This document shows, in pieces, positions 56,001-64,000 of a stretch of 64,000 bases of DNA. The position numbers were made by a program, and so were the translations under genes. The stretch is from Ypsolopha sequella (Eukaryota > Arthropoda > Insecta > Lepidoptera > Ypsolophidae). Position 1 is the stretch's first letter; each line of letters begins with the position of its first letter. The DNA is taken from assembly GCA_934047225.1 (NCBI GenBank), contig OW203992.1, positions 4,081,501 through 4,145,500 on the forward strand, read 5' to 3'. Under the pieces are notes generated by a model that saw only the letters and a list, made by a program, of their open reading frames with translations, was not told the origin of the DNA and did no database searches.

Positions 56001-56110
56001 AATATCATAACAATTTAGACTGACGTTCCGAGAAAAAACTCCCGTTTTAGTGCGTAAACCGCGGACATTCTGATAGTAAATACTTAAGCTGTTCTTAGAA
56101 ACAAGCTCTT
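53021..56110 (-). mobile_element. non-LTR retrotransposon (Jockey/CR1-like), ORF2 with two frameshifts
   Basis: Minus strand, 5' to 3'. The endonuclease starts near 56090 (LSIYYQNVRGLRTK, ITETWL, LVLGDFNLSN). A linker follows, then reverse transcriptase (LDVSKSSGPDHIP, SHYRPISKLCIVAKLFERIV, GFLKGRST, VIYTDYSKAFDRVDH, VPSGVPQGSLLGPLMF, LSFADDMKIF), then a C-terminal region (RYLNYRTK, IWRTCKAFNCL) ending at 53216. The catalytic FADD and GDFN are intact. Single-base shifts at about 54540 and about 53840 break the frame. The 3' UTR ends in (TAAA)n at about 53021-53035. Recently dead copy. Confidence 0.9.
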
Positions 56111-56617
56111 TTAATCAGTAAAATATGCAGCAGAGTAGGTATTGGCGAAGTTGTAACCAAAAGCAACAAAATATAGCGACAGTAGCCCAGGCATAATGTA
56201 AGTAAAACCGAATAATAATTAATCGAAACACTATTTATTTTATGCGACGTAAAGTAGTTAAAATTAATGCAAAGTAAAAAAGCAATTTGGTAGAATTTAT
56301 AAAATAGTTGTTTGCAGTAAAATAGGGAGGTAGAATTAAACCTGATAAGACAAATAACTGAAGTAGCTTTCAAAGAATTATAGTTCGTAAATTTGTTAGC
56401 ATACGAGCGATAATGCAAGCTATGGCGAAGGAAGAAACGGTAGCGATGGCTGCGATAAGAGTCTTTTGTGTAGAACAATGAAGCTTGGGTGAGGCGGTGA
56501 GGCGTCTTTTACAAATTATTAAAAATACATTTAACTTAATGATATCAATGGTGCTCAAACTTTTCGTAATACACTTTGTGAACTCAATATAACATAACAG
56601 CGATATGATACATTTTA

Positions 56618-56735
56618 TACCAACTTGTTTAAATCGTTCAGAGAATTAACAATGATGACGTGGGAGGTATCATTTTTCCTGACGTGAATCTTGGAATACT
56701 TAACCCAAACATGAGTGAATTCCTTTTGCCTTGCA
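56618..56735 (-). pseudogene. LINE ORF1 C-terminal fragment
   Basis: The minus strand encodes RQKEFTHVWVKYSKIHVRKN then DTSHVIIVNSLNDLNK and a stop. This is the C-terminal signature (W-V-K-x-x-K-I-x-x-R-K) of ORF1 proteins of lepidopteran LINEs. It belongs to the element whose ORF2 begins near 56090. The 500 bp between contain no clear coding sequence. The element is 5'-truncated here. Confidence 0.7.
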
Positions 56736-56739
56736 AGTG

Positions 56740-57097
56740 TTTTAGTTTTAGTGATATGTGTTCTATGCTCATTGGGTTGGGATGTTCGTGAACAAAGAGG
56801 TCACCGAATCAAGTCTGTGGTATTGTTTTTGGTCTGTGGTTATAACATAGATGACATAGACATAGAATATTTATGTTATTGTTATTGCCTCTCTTAGACT
56901 GACGTTTTGAATATTTTCGTAAATTTTTTATTTTATTTTAGTTTTATTTACACTGGTGGATAGAGATAAGAAATATATTTTCCAAAGGATTGGAACGTTG
57001 ATATAATAATACTTGGTACGTACCAGAAATCTCTGAAAATTTAAACACGTAGCTTATACCAAAAGTCTTTAACTCGAAGAAGGTGCTTTGCTAAAAG
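56740..57097. other. interval with nothing recognised
   Basis: AT-rich, no coding frame, no clear repeat apart from the MITE beginning at 57098. Confidence 0.35.
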
Positions 57098-57268
57098 TAC
57101 AACCCGGTCACATTATCTCGAGACCTCGCTGGAATGCGAACCACCCACCCCGTTCTCCTTTCACCTCCCCGCGCTCGCCACGGATGCTTGTTTTGCGCAC
57201 CATATCTGAGCGCCGACGCGACGTGACGTCATCGACGCCAGGTCTCGAGATAATGTGACCGGGTTGTA
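57098..57268. mobile_element. MITE with perfect 28-29-bp terminal inverted repeats
   Basis: TACAACCCGGTCACATTATC then TCGAGACCT on the left and the exact reverse complement on the right. The TA at each end could be a TA target duplication, as in mariner-type elements. The interior is GC-rich and non-coding, with TGACGTCATCGACG. Confidence 0.92.
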
Positions 57269-57278
57269 AATGCTGATT

Positions 57279-57593
57279 TAGGGTTCCGTACCCAAAGGGT
57301 AACCAACGGGACCCTAATACAAAGACTCCGCTGTCCGTCTATCTGTCCGTCTGTCAACAGGCTGTATCTCATGAACCGTAATAGTAAGACAGTTGAAATT
57401 TTCACAGATGATGTATTTCTGTTGCCGCTATAACAACAAACACTAAAACAGAAATATAAATAAAACTAAAACAGAATAAAATTAATATTTAAGGGGGCTC
57501 CCATACAACAGACATGGTTTTTTTGCCGTTTTTATAGATAATGGTACGGAACCCTTCGTGTGCGAGTACGACTCGCACTAGGCCGGTTTTTAA
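57279..57593 (+). repeat. most complete copy of the GGGTTCCGTA interspersed repeat
   Basis: It runs from GGGTTCCGTACCCAAAGGGT through CTCCGCTGTCCGTC, CAGGCTGTATCTCATGAACC and TGAAATTTTCACAGATGATG to CGACTCGCACTAGGCCGGTT plus a T run. It serves as reference for the pieces at 1, 10617, 25145 and 38170. Confidence 0.8.
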
Positions 57594-57692
57594 ATTACTG
57601 GTTGCACTCTCTTCACTGTTTGACAATACTCAAAAGCAGATCGGGAAGATAATGTCTTGAATCTTGAAACGAAACGACGAAAATATCGTATA

Positions 57693-58060
57693 CTAGCTTT
57701 TGCCCGCGACTTCGCCCGCGTTGATTTACTTTTTGTGTAGTCCTATCGAATCTGTGTATTTTTCCGGGGTAAAACATACCCTATGTCGCTTACGATCCAT
57801 GAACTATCTTTATGCAAAAAATCACGTCGGTCCGTTGTACCGTTGTTGCGTGAAAAAAGGACAAACCAATAACCAACAACCAACAAACACACTTTTGCAT
57901 TTATAATAACAGTGGGGAGTGGGGAGAACCAAACTGGCCAACGATTCGATAAACAAAATTGTAACTCTTATTTCATTGCAAGAAGGATTATTTAAAACTT
58001 ATCACTTTTTTCTGTCAAAGGGTTTAGCAGGATAGGCTTTGAAAAAGTGCCCGTACAGCT
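57693..58060 (-). mobile_element. Helitron 3' end in reverse orientation
   Basis: On the minus strand: CGCGGGCGAAGTCGCGGGCA, AAAGCTAG (terminus at 57693) and a host T. Upstream on that strand is the AAAGTGTGTTTGTTGGTTGT-type sequence common in moth elements. TTTAGCAGGATAGGCTTTGA (about 58021) is mirrored at about 60648. The 5' end is not identified. Confidence 0.6.
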
Positions 58061-58539
58061 TAGGGTTCTAAACTATTTTCTAAGGCATCTTCTACGGGGA
58101 CAATACAGTGTAAAATATTTTTCAATGCAAGTGCTCGTAAAGGCCCACTTTTTATGCATCAAAACCGAACAGAAAGTCGATTATTTTGCCCTAGGGCTTT
58201 AATATTATGTTTTTTTTAAATTTATTTACAATGGTTGGCTAACCTGCAGCCTTTCCTGTGTACCATAGACGTTATACTTTTTTTACACCGTTTAACGGCT
58301 CTGGATACAGTCCTTTTGAGCCAATTATAATTTAAAGTTCACAAGATTATATTTGTTTTCATTTCCTCACACTATGCATTGAAAAATGTAGTATGATACA
58401 CGGGCGTAAAAGCAATAAATTACTCGATTACGTTTAAAACACTCGCTACGCTCGTGTTTTAAATCGTCCTCGTGATTTATTCCTTTGCGCCCTTGTAGCA
58501 TAAACTACTATTAGCCCTTTTTGGGCCGGTAAGAGGCAT

Positions 58540-58810
58540 CGTTACGCGCAAACCTCCATACAAACGCTATTATCAGATTGTGAGGTGTCTATAGAATGTT
58601 ATTATAATAATTTAGGCTTAGTCCAGTAACATTATCTATATCTATGTTTAAGCGGAATTAAAAATCATGAAATTTGAGTAATATCTTAACAACAAACCCC
58701 TAAAATATGTAAATTCAGCAGTTTTTTTCCCAAAAATGTAGCGAAACTTTTATTGTTTGAGATAAAATAAAATAAATAATTCAAACGTCGAAAATGTTAT
58801 CATATATAAT
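58540..58810 (+). repeat. second copy of the repeat at 21796-22110
   Basis: TACAAACGCTATTATCAGAT, GTGTCTATAGAATGTTATTA and GTAATATCTTAACAACAAAC occur in the same order as in the first copy. Non-coding. Confidence 0.65.
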
Positions 58811-59394
58811 TGCCTACAAAGAGCTTAAAACATAAAGCCATGTTCATTTCCTAATTAGACATTTAAATTTATTTTTAATTAAGTTTGACATTTTTAATTT
58901 ATTTTTAATTTTAATGTTAGCCACACATTTTTAATAATGGATTTCATATGTATACCGATTGTGTATGTACAATTGTACATATTTTGCATTTAATGTGATA
59001 TTTATATTAATAATAACTGAAAAACCTTTTATAACGGACTTTGTTATATGGTGAATAAACATCTTATCTATATATATAAAAAGAGAAGTCCTGACTGACT
59101 GATTCATTCACTGACTCATTCACTGACTCATCAACGCACAGCCCAAACCCTTCGACCTAGAAAGCTGAAATTTTGAAATGTGTAAATATCAATATGGGTG
59201 TCGTTTTTATGGTTTTTTTGGACGTTATTTACGAAAATGGCATCGATTTTGAAGTTTGAAAATTCTTGAAAGTATGTGTGCCAGAGCAAATCGGCTGTAA
59301 CAGACGGACAGACAGACAGCCACACAAGTGATCCTATTAGGGTTCCATTTTTTCCTTTTGAGGTATCTATATATCAAACTATCTATCCAAAATC

Positions 59395-59437
59395 TATCTA
59401 TCTATCTGTCTGTCTATCTATCTATCTATCTATCTAT
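59395..59437 (+). repeat. (CTAT)n microsatellite
   Basis: CTAT units with a few CTGT variants inside the Helitron. Confidence 0.85.
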
Positions 59438-60189
59438 ATCCCAGCACAATATCTTTGGAACGGAAGGTGGTACATCCCTGTGGGTTGGACCACGGGGTGC
59501 CAAAAAAAGTTTTTTTTTTTAAATTTCAAAACTTTGACTGCCTGTATATCCCGAACGGCTGGAGTTAAACCCATGTTGATGGGTGTCTAGGAAAATGTCT
59601 CGACGAGATCGGTCTGCCGAAAGTTTCAAAACTTTACAGGCCCGTATCTCCCATGTTCATGATACTCTAAGAAAAGGGTTCGGCGAGATCTAGACGACGA
59701 CGCCGGTAAAAAAAAACGAAAATAAAAAATTTACAAAATTTTGATCGGCCATATCTCCCGAACGGATAAGCGTAGGGAGTTCGGGTTTTAACTATAGTGA
59801 TCGGTCAAGCTGGGGCTACACCACCAAAAAAAAATTAATTTGTCAGGTTTTGACAGTTTTTTCACAGGTCCAAAAAAGTATTCCGATTTACATGAAACTC
59901 GGTATCAAGGGGCATTCGGGGTCGCTGATTACGCTGCCATACACAAATTTGACATTCTTTGACAACTGATAGGGATTTTGATACTTTTTCGGAAAAACTT
60001 TGATCGGTGAGTTCCTTTTTTTGGCACTCTGGCGAGGCAGAAGGCCGAGCTAAGCTCCACGAGGCCGAAGGCCGATTAGTGTGTTTCTAGCGAGGCCGAA
60101 TAACGAGCATGTGAGTTTTTCGGCCGAGCACTACACCTTGACTCCCAGAGGGAGTGAGAGCACTTATAATGTTTGTTTCTGATCCTATT

Positions 60190-60395
60190 AGGGTTCCATT
60201 TTTTCCTTTTCGCAATGACGATTAGTAAGTCTCAGGGTCAGTCACTGAAAACAGCAGGAATTAATCTTAGGTCCCCCCTAAGGTGCTTTTCGCACGGCCA
60301 GTTGCACGTAGCCTGGTCGAGAGTGAGCTCACCTAGCAGCCTGGTCGTGTTAACAGCTGAGGGCAGAATTTCTAATGTATAAAGAGGTACTTCAT
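60190..60395 (+). pseudogene. Pif1-type helicase C-terminus of a Helitron
   Basis: The translation gives [17 protein letters not shown] and [20 protein letters not shown], ending [11 protein letters not shown]. This matches the last helicase motifs of Helitron Rep-helicases (T-I-N-K-S-Q-G-Q-T-L ... C-F-S-H-G-Q-L-Y-V-A-x-S-R-V). An AWSR replaces the usual ACSR. The rest of the protein is missing. It confirms the enclosing element as a Helitron. Confidence 0.82.
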
Positions 60396-60639
60396 GTATG
60401 AATTTAAAAAAACCAATAGGTAATAGGCCCCGCCAAAGAGACTTTACCTGGAGATCAAATAATTGTACCAAAAACACTCCAAACCAGATTTAAATACGTT
60501 CTATAAAAATTAGTACACAAAAACTAAATCAACGCGGGCGAAGCCGCGGGCAAAAGCTAGTATCTTAATAATTTCACACTATGTTATCTTCGTATAAGGC
60601 ATCTTTTGATTATAGTTCAGGACGCCAAGCTGGGGGGGT

Positions 60640-60675
60640 ACTTTTTCAAAGCCTATCCTGCTAAACCCTTTATCG
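60640..60675. repeat. inverted match to 58013-58055
   Basis: ACTTTTTCAAAGCCTATCCT and GCTAAACCC mirror the sequence at about 58013-58055. The pair brackets the Helitron from both sides. Confidence 0.7.
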
Positions 60676-60679
60676 AATC

Positions 60680-63600
60680 GATACTTACGTTTAGCATTTC
60701 GGCTTTTTTACTACGGCGTAGCAGGTGCTACGACCCCTTAGTTTTCCCGCTACATTGTAGTCTGAACGCATGCAGGATGAATCAAACAGAAAATTTCACT
60801 TGCAAGATGCTTGCTAGCTAGCTTACTCTCTCGTTATTGCACTATGTCAGAGTGGGATGTTACTAGTTTATCAGTTACTTTTGCTGCTAAATGTACTGGC
60901 CAAAATGTCCAAATTTTGGACCTACACAGATTACGTATGTTTTTGAAGTGTCCAAATCTTGGACACAAACTGATATGATGAGGAGATATTCAAAATTTAC
61001 TCAATAGTTCCTATGTATGTTGCAAAAGCAAAGTTTCAACTGGTTTCTGTTAATAAGAATTTAAAAAATTTAAACTTTCTAAACGAGATAACTTTAGTTT
61101 TATGAAAAACACCGCCTATAATTTTGAGCAGAAGCCATTGTTTTGTGTTTCTGACAGATTTTGTGGAAGGAGAGCGTTGAAGGTCTGCGGCAAAAAAGAG
61201 GGTCCAAAAAAGGAGTGACGGAAAGTAAAAGCCGACAATACAATAAGGTAGGACGTGTTCCGTTAAAAAGGTGAATGGTTCTGTAACGACTGAAGTTCCT
61301 TCATTCATACAGAAATATATAAATTACTTTGTACTGCTTTTATTCGTTATTTTATACCAGTAACTCCATCTATGATCTGAACTTCGGCAATTTAGAATTA
61401 GACCCAACCTATTTTAAATAAGTGGGCGTAGCCAAATATTAATAATTTAATTGATATTTCGTTCGTATGCCTTCATGTTTAAGTTCAATTTTAAACAAAA
61501 TTGAATGCACTTATAGCTTTATGGAAGGAAATGTCATGTGGATTTCAGAAACAAATTAATAACAGCCTAAGATAAGGTAAAGGATTTAGGACGTATTAGC
61601 GACCTTATTTCACAGCGTCACAAGGGTCAAGCTACATGGCATGGAAATGCTTTCATCTATATTTTACTTAGCAATTGGCGCCAGTATGATTTTTTTTAGA
61701 GTTCCCATGCAATAAAACAAACATAAGTTTGGTCCTAGAGAATGTGTCAAATTTTATGATGTTGAAATCATGTTCGTATTTTTTGTGAAACTTGTAAAAT
61801 CTTGGAAGAAGCCACAGATCTACAAATATCAGAGAGGTGGTGTATGTTTATTGATAAAATTAGTTTAAAAACTTGAATCATGAAAAGTGTGTTATTTCAT
61901 GTTCGGAGGCTAGCTCTGATGTTATGATAATAGTTAAATGACTTAGAACACGAACATATAAAATAAAACGTATTCTACCTCATGTTATTTCAATTAATCG
62001 ATTTCATGAAACTCAAAAAGGTCCAAAATAATTTGCATAATGAATAAGATTAAAATAGCAGTAATTGTACTAGTAAATTATTCAGCATTCTATATTTAAA
62101 TGTTTATTTCCTTATTTTCTATAGATTTGAATGGCACATCTAAAATTATTGTAGATCTATGTTTCACGAGTTGAAAAAGAGATTAGTTTTAATGTGTTTC
62201 ACGCTCTTGACTGTTTTTGTTGAGTTTTGGCTAAACAAGCCTCAAGTAGTGTTTGACAACTAATTAATTTACGAAATAATGTGTCTGGAAGGAAGGCGGA
62301 GCTTAGAACTATGCAAAATTTAGGAAATGCCATAGGTGGGGACAAAGAAAGAGTGGAGTTGGGTGACGGGACGCTCGGAAACAGGTCGATCTAGGAAACA
62401 CGTCGCGCACAGTCTGGTTTCTTAGATTAAAATAAACACCTCTAGGTCATAGGTCATAGGTCACCTGAAGTCTAGGTCTTTGACTAGTACGGGCGAAGCG
62501 GAACGTTTATAAGAAATCGCGTCGAAGTGTCGTCTTTGTCTGTGTTATAAAGTTTTAGCGTCGGTTCTGAAATAATTTATACTAGCGACGTGCACGGTTG
62601 CAATTCAGAGCTCTGAAATTAAGTGTCGGGAGTGAAGTAAATAGTATATTTTCAGTGTTAAATACGAAACGCGGTTTAGCTTTATATATCAATTATTTGT
62701 ATCACAATTTATTTATGTAAAGAATAATATATACGTCCCTTATTCCTATCCAAAATTTAGGACCTTTAGCGTTTCTACGTCTAGCTGTGCTGCTGTATAT
62801 TCGATTAACAAAAAGTCTGTGAGAAATTCGAGATTTTATAGGTACTGCGAGCTGCGGGTGTCACACCATCATATTATTTCTTTCCCCTCTCACTTATCCA
62901 CTTCTACAGGATTTTAGGTACAGGTACAGGAAGGAGATTTCTGCATAAAATTTCTCACATGACTTTTCTCAATTTCCATTTTTAGGTCTTCATAATTTAG
63001 ATTTTTGTTGTGAATGATATATGAATACTTAGTTCTTATGTTAGGAACCCTTTCTGGTTTAGGGGCGGGGTCTTTGTGGACTGTGGTCTCTGGAGACGTC
63101 CGGGTGTTCACATGGCTGTTAACTCTGATGGGAAGCCTTGCCCAGTGCTTGTGTCGGAACCAGAGTTGGTGAATTCTGCTTCAGGGGCTCCTTAGGTTGC
63201 ACCTGCAATATCCCGTCCACAGGTCAAGCTTAGAAATTTAGAAATTGACTTGATCAAGTCGTAGGTGTGATGAATGAATGCTTTGGAGGCAGTTTTTGTG
63301 AGGTTTTGTATGTCTGTGTAAATTTCTAGGGACACTTAGGTTATAAGGTATAGTCTAGGTTGTTTCGCAGGAATTTGTTCGGAAGCGGTGTCATTTTGTG
63401 TGACAACGTGGGGGTAATTATTTGGTTGGTCAGGGAGATTACCGTCTAATTTTGTAGGGCCCCCACTTCATTCTGGACTCATCTGGGTCTAGAATCCCCT
63501 CAAATATTAAACATCTAGCTAAATCACATTAGCGCTTGCAGCTGCCGATCGTCGAGTATCTACGGTTCATCAATCCCTTTTTCTAACCCAAATAAATGCA
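60680..63600. other. interval with no recognised gene
   Basis: AT-rich to about 62.2 kb. 62300-62660 is richer in CG and has a TTTATAAG at about 62505 and tandem TAGGTCATAGGTCA at about 62443. On the minus strand 63180-62914 there is a short stretch of protein-like sequence (LWFRHKHWARLPIRVNSHVN), open for about 90 codons, not identified. Confidence 0.35.
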
Positions 63601-63606
63601 ATATCA

Positions 63607-63612
<6 letters not shown>

Positions 63613-63645
<33 letters not shown>
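63613..63645 (+). repeat. (CA)n microsatellite
   Basis: About sixteen CA units. The rest to 64000 shows nothing recognised. Confidence 0.9.
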
Positions 63646-63646
<1 letters not shown>

Positions 63647-64000
63647 TTTACTATATTATCCGATAATTACATAATCATTTATCTAATTAAAAATATAATG
63701 TCGCGCGTAACATACGAAGTAATGAAATTGTTATTTGTTAAACGTCTCACGGAGTGTCGAATCAAAAGTGGTTTTACATAGTGATTTAGTCATAATGTGT
63801 TTCGTTTTCCCTTGGATTTTCAATGGCAATAATAGCCTTGAAATATAGCTGAGTTCCAGAATACAGCTAAGTCGTATCATTTAACCAATAACTAGTACAT
63901 TAGTTTTTCTTGATTACTTTATTTTTCTTTGTTGAATTATGATATACATTGTTTTGAGCATAACCGTTTTGTAACATAACGTAGTGTCCTAATCTACTAG

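Larger units (their letters stand above)
59067..60560 (+). mobile_element. Helitron, both ends visible, degenerate
   Basis: It starts with TCTATATATATAAAAAGAGA right after a host A (59066). It ends with CGCGGGCGAAGCCGCG, AAAAGCTAG (60560) and a host T. This is the 5'-TC / hairpin-CTRR-3' structure with A/T insertion. Inside are a CTGACTGACTGA-type run, (CTAT)n at 59395-59437 and the helicase remnant at 60190-60395. About 1.5 kb, so non-autonomous now. Confidence 0.78.

Noticed and set aside
62914..63180. Minus-strand open stretch with LWFRHKHWARLPIRVNS
   Set aside because: Looks somewhat protein-like, perhaps a transposon gag fragment, but too short and with no family I can name.

Overview
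This is eukaryotic DNA, and the repeat content points to a moth or butterfly. The window holds short GT-AG exons spread over tens of kilobases, RTE- and Jockey/CR1-like retrotransposon remnants, Helitron ends with a CGCGGGCGAAGCCGCG hairpin before CTAG, a tRNA-derived SINE, and many fold-back elements. The species cannot be named from sequence alone.

The dominant feature is one plus-strand gene from at or before 1638 to 42802. I rebuilt it from splice sites and reading frame. Twenty-one exons stay in phase from end to end, and one further 78-base exon is uncertain. The product is a divergent anoctamin (TMEM16 family). Four hallmarks support this: the dimerisation-domain motif at 5568-5720 (FRDGIRVIDLMLV), YALHDG at 17461-17560, the extracellular CPEC segment at 21609-21787, and the TM7-TM8 motif SFPLIPLF at 34660-34747. 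The C-terminal transmembrane segment and amphipathic tail also match. The gene is odd in three ways. It starts with about 1,130 residues of Lys- and Cys-rich sequence full of CxC motifs. It ends with a run of five-residue GGTD-type repeats. Several Ca2+-ligand positions of the family are not recognisable. Its start codon is not in the exon seen here, so the 5' end lies upstream.

The introns are loaded with repeats: a 4.5 kb array of 73-bp units (11757-16292), a 22-bp minisatellite that copies a splice donor (36390-36609), a roughly 620-bp palindrome (36686-37307), an OTU-protease pseudogene (37367-37854), Helitron ends, LINE and SINE pieces and more than a dozen inverted-repeat elements.

Past the poly(A) signal at 42807 lies an almost intact ISL2EU-type DNA transposon (about 45.3-49.5 kb). 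Its two genes converge: a THAP/DDE_Tnp_4 transposase on the plus strand and a SWIM/YqaJ nuclease on the minus strand. Next come fold-back elements and a CpG-rich inverted duplication (51.1-51.5 kb), a frameshifted LINE on the minus strand (53.0-56.7 kb), a MITE (57.1 kb), two Helitron remnants in opposite orientation (57.7-60.6 kb; one keeps a Pif1-type helicase tail), and about 3.4 kb with nothing I can identify except a (CA)n run.
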